A stretch of DNA of 64,000 nt from Gammaproteobacteria bacterium (GCA_021324815.1 JAJPIJ010000035.1:1-64000), one strand, 5' to 3'; positions 25,556-34,916 are shown, counted from the stretch's first letter. Program-made: numbers and translations. The notes: generated by a model not told the origin, from the sequence alone.

Positions 25556-26732
25556 AAATCGGTCCCAGCACGGAAAGCATGACCCAGCCCAGGAGCGCGC
25601 CCATGATAACCGTCATGGTCGGCTCGATCAGCGTTTGCAGCTTGGCGATGGATTCCCTGACATCGCGGCTGTAAAAATAACCGACGTTGACCAGCGCCGT
25701 GTCCAGGGCGCCGGTGTTCTCGCCCACGCGCAGCATGCGCAGCACCAGCGGCGGAAACAGGCCGGAGGCGGAGAAGCTGGCGGCGATGCCGGCGCCGTCG
25801 GCGATGCGCCGGCCGGCGTCCTGTATGGCCGCCTCGATGGCCTTGTTGCCGACGATGTCGGCGCCGATCCGCATGCAATCCAGCACGGTGACGCCGGAGG
25901 TATACATCAAGGCGAAATTGTTGGCAAAGCGCGCCAGGATGGTCTTCTTCAGGATCGGGCCGACGACCGGCACGTTCAGCATCCAGCCGTCGACCCTGGC
26001 GCGAAAGGCGGGACTGGTGCGTATCCCCACCAGCACGCCGACGACCGCCGCGACGGGCAGGCCCAGGATCAGGTACCAGTACTTCACGAACACGTTCGAC
26101 ACGAAGACGAGTATGCGCGTGTGCAGCGGCAGTTGCTGGCCCATGTTCTTGATGAACTGCAGCAGTTGCGGCACCAGGTAAATCATGAGGAAAAACAGCA
26201 CGGCGGTCACCACCACGAATACGAAGGCGGGATACATGAACAGCTTCTTGGTCTGCTCGGCCTGCTCGTCCGCCCATTTGAGGTTTTCGGTCATCTGCCG
26301 CAGCACCTCCGGCAGCTGGCCGGCCTCCTCGCCGACCCGGACCAGGTTGACGAAGACGTTGTCGAACACCTGCGGAAAGTCGCCCAGCGCCTGCGACAGG
26401 TTCTTGCCGCCCTGGATGGATTCGACCATGGCCGCGCAGATTTCCCGCAGCCGGCGGCTTTCCATGCTGTCGCGGAGATCGGCCAGCCCCTCCAGGATGG
26501 GCACGCCGGCGCGCACCAGCTGCTCCAGGTGAAAACAGAAGTTGATCAGGTCGACGCGCTTGATGCCCCGTCCCGTCATGTTCTTGCCGCGCGCCTTGAC
26601 CTCGCGGTAGTTGACCAGCTCCATGCCCATGCGGCTCAAGCGCAGCTCCAGATCGCCGACGTTCACCGCGTCCAGGCTGCCCTGCATGACGCGGCCCTGG
26701 GGGGTGACGGCCTTGTAGTGGTACATCTCCAT
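25527..26732 (-). CDS. mshG: GspF/PilC/MshG-type inner-membrane platform protein
   Basis: 401 aa with the two GspF domains (about residues 65-190 and 270-395) and three long helices (near 170-190, 220-240 and 375-395). Motifs FCFHLEQLVRAGVPILEGL and LRMLRVGENTGALD are standard. It rotates with the assembly ATPase to extract pilins from the membrane. Gap to the ATPase gene is 10 bp. Confidence 0.9.
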   Translation of the reverse strand: MEMYHYKAVTPQGRVMQGSLDAVNVGDLELRLSRMGMELVNYREVKARGKNMTGRGIKRVDLINFCFHLEQLVRAGVPILEGLADLRDSMESRRLREICAAMVESIQGGKNLSQALGDFPQVFDNVFVNLVRVGEEAGQLPEVLRQMTENLKWADEQAEQTKKLFMYPAFVFVVVTAVLFFLMIYLVPQLLQFIKNMGQQLPLHTRILVFVSNVFVKYWYLILGLPVAAVVGVLVGIRTSPAFRARVDGWMLNVPVVGPILKKTILARFANNFALMYTSGVTVLDCMRIGADIVGNKAIEAAIQDAGRRIADGAGIAASFSASGLFPPLVLRMLRVGENTGALDTALVNVGYFYSRDVRESIAKLQTLIEPTMTVIMGALLGWVMLSVLGPIYDLITKIKV

Positions 26733-26742
26733 GCGCGCGCCC

Positions 26743-28461
26743 CTAGGCCAGCCGCTCCGTCAAATCCACCACGCGCGAGATTTCGTCGATGCTGGTGATG
26801 CCCTCGTTGACGCGGCGGATCGCCACGTCGGCCAGCGTCTTGAAATTCTTGGACTGCGCCAGGGCGTTCAATTCCTTGAGGGTGGCGGCGCGGGCGATGG
26901 CCTCGTCGATGTCGCGATCAAATCGGAGCAGCTCCATGAGCGCGGTGCGGCCCTTGTAGCCCTGGTTGTCGCAATGCACGCAGCCCTTGGCCCGGTAGAT
27001 CACCTGCGGTCCCGGCGTCAGCTTGATGTTCAGCAGCTTGCGCTCCAAATCGCTCGGCTCGTAGGCCTCCTTGCACTGCGGGCACAGCTTGCGCACGAGG
27101 CGCTGGGCGATGACGCCGATGATGTTGCCGGCCATGATTTCTGGCCGGATGCCGATGTCGATGAGGCGCGAAACCGCGCCGAGCGCGGAGTTGGTGTGCA
27201 GGGTGGAGAAGACCTGGTGGCCGGTCATGGCGGCGCGGAAGGCCATGGTGGCGGTCTCCTCGTCGCGGATTTCGCCGATCAGGATGATGTCCGGGTCCTG
27301 GCGCAGGATGGCGCGGATGCCGTTGGCGAAGTCCACGCGCACGTTGTCGCTGATCGCCGTCTGGCGTATGCGGCTCATGGGATATTCCACGGGGTCTTCC
27401 AGGGTCATGATGTTGACGTCCTCGGTGTTCAGGTGATTGAGCACCGAGTACAGCGTGGTGGTCTTGCCCGATCCGGTCGGGCCGGTGACCAGCAGGATGC
27501 CCTCCGGGCGCGCCACCATCAGCCGCAGGGTGTTGAGCACGTCGTCCTCGAGACCGAGCTGATCCAGCGCGACGATGCCCTTCTGGCGATCGAGGATGCG
27601 CAGCACGATGTTCTCGCCGTGCACGGTCGGCAGCGTGGAGACGCGGAAATCGATGGGATGGCCCATCAGCGACAGCGAGATGCGCCCGTCCTGCGGCGCG
27701 CGCATCTCGGCGATGTCCATGCCCGACATGACCTTGAGTCGCACCGCGATCGCCGGCCAGTAGTTCTTGTGCAGGCTGCGGGTCTGGCGCAGCACGCCGT
27801 CGATGCGGTAGCGGAAGCGCAGGAAGCCCTCCTCCGGCTCGAAATGGATGTCGGAGGCGCCGCGCTTGACGGCGTCGCCGAGCAGGGCGTTGACCAGCCG
27901 CACCACCGGCTGGCTGTATTCGCCGCTGTCCCTCTCCAAGCTGGCATAGTCGATTTCGCCGGTCTCGATCTCCTGGAGGATGCCGTCCACCGACAGCTCG
28001 TAGCCGTAGAAACGCTCGATGGCCTTGTCGATCTCGGTGTCGATGGCCAGCACCGGCACGATCTCGACGTCGCCGCCCAGGAGCGCGGCGAGCTGATCCA
28101 GGACCACGACGTTGAAGGTGTCCGCCATGGCCACCGACAGGCGGTTGCGATTCATGTCATAGGTCAGCGGCAGGACGCGGAAGCGGCGGGCGGCCTCCTT
28201 GGGCAGCAGCTTGATGGCCTCGTTGTCGGCCACCACTTTTTCCAGATCGACGCTCTGCTGGCCCAGCGCCCCGCCGAGCACGTCGAGGATGACGGCCTCG
28301 GTGGCGAAACCGAGGCGGACGAGGATTTTGCCGAGGTGCTCCTTCTGCTTTTTCTGCTCGGTGAGGGCGATGCGGATCTGGTCATGGCTGACCACGCCCT
28401 TCTCGACCAGCAGTTCGCCGATGCGCAGCGTGGCAGGTTGCTTGGGACTCATGTCAGCCAT
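26743..28461 (-). CDS. mshE: MshE-type pilus assembly ATPase with c-di-GMP-binding MshEN domain
   Basis: 572 aa. Residues 10-65 match the MshEN c-di-GMP motif: RIGELLVEKGVV...LTEQ (24 residues), five residues, then HLGKILVRLG...QQ. The GspE core shows Walker A GPTGSGKTTTL near 325, the Asp box, Walker B ILIGEIRDEET near 386 and a CPQC...CVHC zinc site near 467-495. Extension rather than retraction ATPase by family. c-di-GMP control is inferred from the motif. Confidence 0.92.
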   Translation of the reverse strand: MADMSPKQPATLRIGELLVEKGVVSHDQIRIALTEQKKQKEHLGKILVRLGFATEAVILDVLGGALGQQSVDLEKVVADNEAIKLLPKEAARRFRVLPLTYDMNRNRLSVAMADTFNVVVLDQLAALLGGDVEIVPVLAIDTEIDKAIERFYGYELSVDGILQEIETGEIDYASLERDSGEYSQPVVRLVNALLGDAVKRGASDIHFEPEEGFLRFRYRIDGVLRQTRSLHKNYWPAIAVRLKVMSGMDIAEMRAPQDGRISLSLMGHPIDFRVSTLPTVHGENIVLRILDRQKGIVALDQLGLEDDVLNTLRLMVARPEGILLVTGPTGSGKTTTLYSVLNHLNTEDVNIMTLEDPVEYPMSRIRQTAISDNVRVDFANGIRAILRQDPDIILIGEIRDEETATMAFRAAMTGHQVFSTLHTNSALGAVSRLIDIGIRPEIMAGNIIGVIAQRLVRKLCPQCKEAYEPSDLERKLLNIKLTPGPQVIYRAKGCVHCDNQGYKGRTALMELLRFDRDIDEAIARAATLKELNALAQSKNFKTLADVAIRRVNEGITSIDEISRVVDLTERLA

Positions 28462-28547
28462 TCATGCGCATCCGGCGGCGGTGATCGCAATTGCACGATG
28501 GCCCGTCTCCGCACGGCGTTCGTGCCCTGATCATGCGGCCTATCTCG

Positions 28548-28569
28548 CGGGAATTCCCGGGAATTCCCG
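28548..28569. repeat. Perfect 22-bp palindrome with tandem GGGAATTCCC
   Basis: Within the 137-bp spacer between the mshN-like and mshE genes, the 10-mer GAATTCCCGG occurs twice in tandem (28551-28570), giving a perfect 22-bp palindrome. It may be a terminator/attenuator hairpin or a protein site lowering expression of the downstream genes. Confidence 0.5.
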
Positions 28570-28598
28570 GGATGAGCCCTAAACGCTTCCCCGACCAT

Positions 28599-30353
28599 TC
28601 ACGGGGGTCCTCCGGCACCGGCATCGGACAGGGCCTGGATGCGCCCAAGGACCTGGTCCGTGGCAAAGTTGACCGGCTGCTTGTCGGCCAAATCCAGCGC
28701 CTCACGGTAGTAATTCAGCGCCGTTTTACGCTCGCCCAGATGATCGAGGCTTACCGCCAGATTGTATACGTAATCGGTATTGTGGGGATCCTGCTTGTAG
28801 GCTTCGAAATAGGCCTGTTGCGCCTCGGGCCAGCGTCCCTGGTGGGCATACACATTACCCAGGAGATAATGCACGTGCGCGGCCTTGGGATCCTGCTGCA
28901 GCAGCAGCTTGAGTTCGCTTTCGTCGGCCACGGTCGGCTGTTCGCGCCGCAATGCGGTCCAGGCCGCCTGGGCATAGGCGTCGTTGGGGTTCAGGCGCAG
29001 CAGCCGGCCGTAGAACTCCCCGGCACCGGCGCGGTCGCCTCTACGCTGGGCGATGGCCGCCAGGCCCAGCAGGGCGTCGCGTTGATCCGGCTGTTTGTCC
29101 AGCACCTCGCGGTACAACTGCTCGGCGCGCCAGTAATCCGCGGACTGGTAGGCATCGTACGCCTGTTGAATCTTCGGGTTGATGGTCTTGGTCGCGGGAA
29201 CGGTGCTGATCCTGATCTCGCCCGGCGAGACATCATAGGTCGAGGCGGCGACCTGATTTTGATCGGAGGCCGCGATCGCGGGTTTTGACTTGGGGGACGT
29301 TTTGCCCTTGAGGGCCTTCCTCGGCGGCTGTTTTTCCTGCTCCACCGCCACGGCCGGTTTTTCCGTCACTTGCTTCCCGCCCGTTTCCGCAACCGCCGCG
29401 GCCGGTTGCTCCGGGGCTGGCGCAGCCGGGGCGGCGGGTGCCGCCGCGACTTCCGCCTTTTCCGCCGGCGACGGCGTGGCGCTCTCAGCCGCGGGTGCCG
29501 GCGGGGCCTCTGCCGCCACCGGCGCCGCGGACGCGGATTCAGCGGCGGCCGGTGAAGGCTGTTCGGCTTGCGGCGGCGCAACCGCCTGCTCAAGACTCGG
29601 CTGGGGTTGTACTTCCGGCACCGCCGCCGGCCCAGGCACGGCGCCAGCCATGGCGGATGCCGGCAGCGGGCGCACGGGGGGAACGGTCTTCCAATACAAA
29701 AATCCCATGGCCGCCGCGAAGATCACCATGCCCGCCACCACCGCCAGGGCCAGCGCGGCCACGGGCGAACGGCGTCGCGACGGGAGGGCCAGCACCGCCT
29801 GCGCAGCCATCGGCGTGTCCCTCAAGGCGGCGCGCCCCGGCGGCGGCAGCTCCATGCGCCCGGTGCGGACACCCTCGGCCTTTGTCTCGGTGACGGTGGT
29901 TTCGCTGGTGGTGGACGGCGCTGACGGAGTCTCCGCCGGCGCCGATGCCTCCTCAAGGCGCGCCAGGGGGGGTGGGGAGGGCTCCGTCAGGCTGATGGGC
30001 TCGCCGTACTCGTACGGCTCCTCCGCCGCCAGATCGATCTCCCTGGCCCTGCCGGGCGGGAATTCCTCATGCTCCCGCGGAGCCAGCGCATAGCGATCAG
30101 CCTCCTCTTCCCCGGGCGGGGCGGGGGGCGGCAACGGCTCGGCGGTGGGTGTCCGCTCGATGGGCTCAAGGCTTAGCTTGCTGGTGTCGAAGGTGCCGGT
30201 GAACGGCGGCACGGGCGCCTCGCCCGGCGTGACGCCGGCGCCCGGAACCGCGGCATGCTCGCCGGTGCGCGTTACCTTCAGGCTTTGCTGTTCGAGGGCG
30301 GCCTTCTTTTTTTCCGCCTCCGCCTTTTTCAACGCCTCCATGAGCAGGCTCAT
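28599..30353 (-). CDS. mshN: MshN-like TPR protein
   Basis: 584 aa. N-terminal MSLLMEALKKAEAEKK is the hallmark of MshN/GspA-B-associated proteins. A single membrane helix lies near residues 196-217, followed by an Ala/Pro/Glu-rich linker (220-345) and four to five TPR repeats (about 400-570: AYDAYQSADYWRAEQLYREV and following). Probably a periplasmic scaffold that supports secretin assembly. 10 bp downstream of the secretin gene. Confidence 0.85.
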   Translation of the reverse strand: MSLLMEALKKAEAEKKKAALEQQSLKVTRTGEHAAVPGAGVTPGEAPVPPFTGTFDTSKLSLEPIERTPTAEPLPPPAPPGEEEADRYALAPREHEEFPPGRAREIDLAAEEPYEYGEPISLTEPSPPPLARLEEASAPAETPSAPSTTSETTVTETKAEGVRTGRMELPPPGRAALRDTPMAAQAVLALPSRRRSPVAALALAVVAGMVIFAAAMGFLYWKTVPPVRPLPASAMAGAVPGPAAVPEVQPQPSLEQAVAPPQAEQPSPAAAESASAAPVAAEAPPAPAAESATPSPAEKAEVAAAPAAPAAPAPEQPAAAVAETGGKQVTEKPAVAVEQEKQPPRKALKGKTSPKSKPAIAASDQNQVAASTYDVSPGEIRISTVPATKTINPKIQQAYDAYQSADYWRAEQLYREVLDKQPDQRDALLGLAAIAQRRGDRAGAGEFYGRLLRLNPNDAYAQAAWTALRREQPTVADESELKLLLQQDPKAAHVHYLLGNVYAHQGRWPEAQQAYFEAYKQDPHNTDYVYNLAVSLDHLGERKTALNYYREALDLADKQPVNFATDQVLGRIQALSDAGAGGPP

Positions 30354-30363
30354 AACTAGAACC

Positions 30364-32040
30364 TCACGGCGTGGTGTTGCTGGATTGCTCGGGCGGTTTG
30401 ACGACGCCGGTGTCGAAGGGGGGATTCAGGAAGGGTTTGTAGGGCTTGAAGTCGCCATTGAGACTGGCGTCCTTGATCACCGTCGGCCGCAGGAAAACGA
30501 CCAGCTCCTGCTTGACATAGTTGTTATCACGCTGTTTGAACAACTCGCCAAAAGGAAAAATGTCCTGCAACCAGGGAACGCCCTGTGTCGTGGCTCTCAC
30601 ATCATCAGTCATCAATCCACCCAACACCGCCGTTTGGCCGCTGTAAACCCGCAACAAGGATTCCAATTCCCGCGTCTGGATTTGCGGAATCTGGCTGCCG
30701 ATGGCTGCAAGATCCGGATTCGGATCGGGAACGCTTCCCGTCGTGCGGGAAATCGTTGGACGCACATTCAGCATCACAACATTATTCTCGTTGATTTGCG
30801 GTGTCACGCTCATCACCAGTCCCACGGGAACCGTGTGCGGTGTTGTTGTGATTGCCTTCACCGCATTTGTGTTGACGTTGCCGGCTGCCACGGATTCCTG
30901 TGCAGTGAAATACACGATGTTATCGACCACTTTTATAACCGCCGTTTGGTTGTTTAACACCATCAATTTCGGGCTGGACAATACTTTGACGTCGCCATAC
31001 TCCTTGAGCAGACTTAATGTCACATCAGTGCCATTTGTGCCGGTATATTCAAAAGTAAAAAACTGCCCCAGCGATGCTGGATTGAAAGGGGATCCGGCGG
31101 AGTGCACGCGGATATTAAATTGCGAGCCTAACTCACCAGCAACTTTGGACCAGTTAATTCCGGCGGTATAACGATCGTTCAGGGTCACCTCCACTATGGT
31201 GGCCTCCACCAGCACCTGTCGCTCGGCGCTCGACATTACATGATCAAGCAATTTCTGGATTTGGGCATGCTGGCGGGAATTGGCCAGCACGGTGATGATG
31301 CCGGTTTCCGGATTGGGAATGACCGATTTTGAAATCGGCACGCTGCCGGGCGTGCTCGTGGTGGTTGGCGCTTCACCCACGATTGCGATCATGTTATTCA
31401 CCAGCGTCGTCCAGAAACGCTGATTGGAGGTGCTGGAGACGCTGGTGGTGGAATTATTCAGGCCGGCGCCGGCGGCGCCACCACTGGTCGCCGTACCACC
31501 TGTACCGCCTCCCATGGCTCCGGTGGTCGTGTCAGTGCTACCAACGCCCGTCACTTGCGTGGAGACGGTTTCCGTAGTGGTTGTATCACGCGACATGTTG
31601 ACGTAGTTGACCTTGTAGGTCTCGAAGTACGGCGTGTCGGGGGAGATGACGATGGTGCTACCTTTGATTTCATAACGCAGGTTCACCTGCTCGGCGATGC
31701 GCTCGAGGATTTGCGGCAGCGTCTGCTGCACGGCGTTCAGCGTCACCACGCCGGTGATCGCCGGATTGATGTCCACGTTCATGCCGGCGTCGCGCGCGAC
31801 GGCAAACAGCAGCTCCTTCACCGGCACTTCATTGACGACGACCGTGTAGCGTTCGGGTTCGGCGGTGGGTTGCGGCGCCGGCAGTGGCGGCGGGTTTTCA
31901 ACGACGCCGGGGATGGGCGCGGTGGCCGGCGTTTCCGGCTCGGCCTGGATGTGGCCGGTGGAGGTGTCGCGGGGCGCGGTCACCAATTGGGCGCAGGCGC
32001 CCAGCACCGCCGCGAACACGACTATCAGATAACGCTTCAT
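30364..32040 (-). CDS. mshL: MshL-type secretin
   Basis: 558 aa outer-membrane pore protein. Lipoprotein-like signal with LGACA at residues 13-17; STN/N0 domain (about 66-130); a Gly/Thr/Ser-rich linker around 165-200; then N1 and secretin domain (235-540) with VEATIVEVTLNDRY and VLGGLMTDDVR. It opens a new block after a 182-bp AT-rich spacer (32041-32222) that may hold a promoter. Confidence 0.92.
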   Translation of the reverse strand: MKRYLIVVFAAVLGACAQLVTAPRDTSTGHIQAEPETPATAPIPGVVENPPPLPAPQPTAEPERYTVVVNEVPVKELLFAVARDAGMNVDINPAITGVVTLNAVQQTLPQILERIAEQVNLRYEIKGSTIVISPDTPYFETYKVNYVNMSRDTTTTETVSTQVTGVGSTDTTTGAMGGGTGGTATSGGAAGAGLNNSTTSVSSTSNQRFWTTLVNNMIAIVGEAPTTTSTPGSVPISKSVIPNPETGIITVLANSRQHAQIQKLLDHVMSSAERQVLVEATIVEVTLNDRYTAGINWSKVAGELGSQFNIRVHSAGSPFNPASLGQFFTFEYTGTNGTDVTLSLLKEYGDVKVLSSPKLMVLNNQTAVIKVVDNIVYFTAQESVAAGNVNTNAVKAITTTPHTVPVGLVMSVTPQINENNVVMLNVRPTISRTTGSVPDPNPDLAAIGSQIPQIQTRELESLLRVYSGQTAVLGGLMTDDVRATTQGVPWLQDIFPFGELFKQRDNNYVKQELVVFLRPTVIKDASLNGDFKPYKPFLNPPFDTGVVKPPEQSSNTTP

Positions 32041-32222
32041 TACCCCCCGTATACCACCATGGCCGGTTGTTATCTACTTATGCCAGCAGTCATTGGATCA
32101 ACGGCGCCGGACCCAAGTCATGGTAGCGGAGCATATCATCATAATCAACTAATTGTAATGATCTTTCCGCGATTCACGCGGTTGAATTCAGCCGCGGGGA
32201 TCGGCATTGGAAAAACACCCGC

Positions 32223-33272
32223 CTAATTCGACGGCGGCGTGCCGCCGGGTCCCGCCAGGTATTTTCCGGATGCTCGATCCGGCTCCGGTGCGACCGCGCC
32301 CGGACCGCCGGGGGCGTTGCCGAGGGTGTTCTTCACCGCCGCGGGAGGCTGCGGAAATCCAAACGGCGTGTCGGTCAGCCAGCCATAGAGCGCGATGCCC
32401 ATCACCACCAGCAGACCGGCGGCCGCCGCCACCGCCCAGGGCCACCAGTTGTGCCCGGACTCGACCAGGAACTCGCTGTCCTGCGCGGCGATCAGCACAT
32501 GCCTGCGATCGACGCGCGTGGCGTTCTCCGCGTAGGCCGCCAGCATGGCCTTGTCGGCGAGAATATTGATGCGGCGGAGCAGTCCGCGCGAATGCCGGGC
32601 GATGGCGCGCACGGCCGCCGGCGTGAAGGGCTCGCCGGCGCGGTAGCCGCACGCCAGCAGGCGCGAGTTGATATAGGCCCTGATCTCGTCCGCCGTGAAC
32701 GGCGCCAGATAAAAATGATAGGTGATGCGCTCGCGCAGCTGGCGGATCTCGTGCAGGCCGAGCGTATCATCCAGTTCGGGCTGGCCGAATAACACGATTT
32801 GAAGCAGCTTGTCCTCGCTGGTTTCGAGGTTGGTCAACAGCCGGATTTCCTCGAGGGTCGCCACCGGCATGCTTTGCGCCTCCTCGATGAACACCACCAC
32901 GCGGCGGTTGTCGGCGTGCTTGCGCAGCAGGAAGTCCTGCAGCACCTGCAGCACCTTGAGCCGGTCATCGCCGTTGTTCACCGGCAGTTTCAGTTCGAAG
33001 GCGATGGCGTGCAGCACGTGTTCCGGCGCCAGACGCGGATTGGCGAAATAAACGATCTCGACGTTCCTGGGCAGTTCCACTTCCAGCATGCGGCAGAGCA
33101 TGGTCTTGCAGCTGCCGACCTCGCCCACCACCTTGATGACGCCCTCCCCGCTGGTGATGGCGTAGATCAGCGCATCCAGCGTGGCGCCGCGATTGCCGCC
33201 GGTGAAAAACAGCCGCGGATCGGGGGTGATTTTGAACGGCGCCTGCTTGAGCCCGAAATAGTTGTAGTACAT
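32223..33272 (-). CDS. mshM: MshM/ExeA-like AAA ATPase with variant Walker A
   Basis: 349 aa. N-terminal YFGLKQAPFKITPDPRLFF and the AAA domain (about 30-270) identify the ExeA/MshM family, which helps assemble the secretin through the peptidoglycan. A membrane helix is near 284-302 and a Pro/Gly-rich periplasmic tail follows. The P-loop reads GEVGSCKT: the glycine before the lysine is Cys (codon TGC), and Walker B is FIEEAQ rather than DEA. Whether it still hydrolyses ATP is doubtful. 15 bp downstream of the regulator gene. Confidence 0.85.
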   Translation of the reverse strand: MYYNYFGLKQAPFKITPDPRLFFTGGNRGATLDALIYAITSGEGVIKVVGEVGSCKTMLCRMLEVELPRNVEIVYFANPRLAPEHVLHAIAFELKLPVNNGDDRLKVLQVLQDFLLRKHADNRRVVVFIEEAQSMPVATLEEIRLLTNLETSEDKLLQIVLFGQPELDDTLGLHEIRQLRERITYHFYLAPFTADEIRAYINSRLLACGYRAGEPFTPAAVRAIARHSRGLLRRINILADKAMLAAYAENATRVDRRHVLIAAQDSEFLVESGHNWWPWAVAAAAGLLVVMGIALYGWLTDTPFGFPQPPAAVKNTLGNAPGGPGAVAPEPDRASGKYLAGPGGTPPSN

Positions 33273-33287
33273 GTCCCGTGGTCTCCC

Positions 33288-34730
33288 CTATCGATCGGCC
33301 TCCGACTGGAGGCCCAGTCGCTGCAACCGGCTGTAGAAATGTGTGCGGTTGATGCCCAGCAACCGCGCCGCCTTGCTGATGTTGCCGGCGCTCAGGCGCA
33401 ACGCTGCTTGAATATAACGACGCTCCCATTCCTCCAAAACATCCGCAAGGACAAATCCAGCGCGCCGGATTTCCTCTTCGATTTCCGCGCCACCGCCCTG
33501 CTCCCGCGTCTCGGGGGCATAATCCGTCTCCAGCTCCGCCTCAATCTCCGCGGGGCCGACGCTGCGGCCGGCGTATTTGGCGGACAACCGGATGACGATG
33601 TTGCGCAGTTCGCGCACGTTGCCGGGAAAAGCGTACCGCTGCAGCCGTTCCGCGCCCTCCCCAGTAAGCGTGAACGGCGGCATCCGGCCCGTGTACAGCG
33701 CGCGAAACGTCTCGAACAGCTTCATCGCGTCGCCTTCGCGCTCACGCAGCGGCGGCACACGCACGGTAAGCACGCCAAGCCGATGATACAAATCCGCCCG
33801 GAAACGGCCGCCGCGCACCTCTTCGCGCAAATCGCGATTGGTGGCGGCCAGCACGCGCGCCTCCGTGCGGCGCGGCTCGGTCTCCCCGATGCGGTAGTAC
33901 TCGCCGTTCTCCAGCACGCGCAGCAGCTTGGGCTGCAGACTCAGGGGGAATTCGCCGATCTCATCCAGAAACAACGTGCCCTGGCTCGCCTGCTCGAAGA
34001 ATCCCGGCTTGGCGGTTTCGGCGCCGGTGAAGGCGCCGCGCGCGTGGCCGAAGAGCTGCGCCTCCAGCAGCTCCGGCGTGAAGGCGGCGCAGTTGATGGC
34101 CAGAAACTTCTCCCGCGAGCGTTCGCTCTCGGCGTGGATCGCCTGGGCCACCAGTTCCTTGCCGCTGCCGGATTCGCCCTCGATGAGCACCGGGAAGGGC
34201 GTCTTGGCGAACTGGCGGATGAGCGCACGCAGCGTGTTCATGGCCGGGCTGTCGCCCAGCAGGCGCGCGGGGACGGGCTGCGCCTCCTCCGGCTCCTCGG
34301 CGGCCAGCATCATCTGCTGATATTCCAGCCGCGATTTCAGCAGACCGATGTCGCAGGGCTTGGGGACGAAATCCACCGCGCCCAGGGTCAGCGCGTGGCG
34401 GATGTTGGCGCGCTCGTTCTGGCCGGACAACACCAGGATCTTCATGCCCGGATTGAACGCCAGCAAATCCTCCACCAGCGCGAAGCCCTCCTCCGGTGCG
34501 TGCGGCGCCGGCGGCAGGCCGAGATCGACCAGCGCCAGCGACGGCGGGGATGTCGAACGGCGCAGCAGGGCCTTGGCCTCCCCGCGCGTGGCGGCGGTGA
34601 GCACCTGATAGCGATCTTCAAGCACGAAACGGAGGGATTCGACGATCAGCGGATCATCGTCGACAAGCAGGAGCAGCGGCCGCTCAGCGGCGCGATCAGC
34701 TGCTTGCAGGCTGCTTTTCTGCGCGGTCAC
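33288..34730 (-). CDS. Sigma-54-dependent response regulator, PrsR-like
   Basis: 480 aa. Receiver domain (about 18-140) with LLLVDDDP, VDLGLPP and KPCD. Its VDLGLPP-x(6)-EG stretch resembles PrsR of exosortase systems. AAA+ domain (about 160-390) with Walker A GESGSGKE, the sigma-54 contact loop GAFTGA and GTLFLDEIGEF. C-terminal Fis-type helix-turn-helix (NISKAARLLGINRTHFYSRL). It heads the pilus gene run. Probable partner is the kinase at 16889-18652. I could not find a convincing -24/-12 promoter by eye. Confidence 0.88.
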   Translation of the reverse strand: MTAQKSSLQAADRAAERPLLLLVDDDPLIVESLRFVLEDRYQVLTAATRGEAKALLRRSTSPPSLALVDLGLPPAPHAPEEGFALVEDLLAFNPGMKILVLSGQNERANIRHALTLGAVDFVPKPCDIGLLKSRLEYQQMMLAAEEPEEAQPVPARLLGDSPAMNTLRALIRQFAKTPFPVLIEGESGSGKELVAQAIHAESERSREKFLAINCAAFTPELLEAQLFGHARGAFTGAETAKPGFFEQASQGTLFLDEIGEFPLSLQPKLLRVLENGEYYRIGETEPRRTEARVLAATNRDLREEVRGGRFRADLYHRLGVLTVRVPPLREREGDAMKLFETFRALYTGRMPPFTLTGEGAERLQRYAFPGNVRELRNIVIRLSAKYAGRSVGPAEIEAELETDYAPETREQGGGAEIEEEIRRAGFVLADVLEEWERRYIQAALRLSAGNISKAARLLGINRTHFYSRLQRLGLQSEADR

Positions 34731-34916
34731 CGGTCGGTAAACATACGCCGTTCATCGCATGACGGCAACCGAATTCCGCCCCGGACAGTGGGTCCGTTTG
34801 TCATTCCGATAATCCCGCCTCGTCCGCCGGGCGGGCCTTCACCGTCATGCCGGAAACGCGCTTCTTCGGTCAGCGCGTTGTCCGGTATCAAGTTAAGTCA
34901 AAGAATATGGTGATTA

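Noticed and set aside
16889-34730. An exosortase/PEP-CTERM locus
   Set aside because: Kinase and regulator resemble PrsK/PrsR, but no exosortase, PEP-CTERM protein or polysaccharide gene is present; the genes between are pilus machinery.
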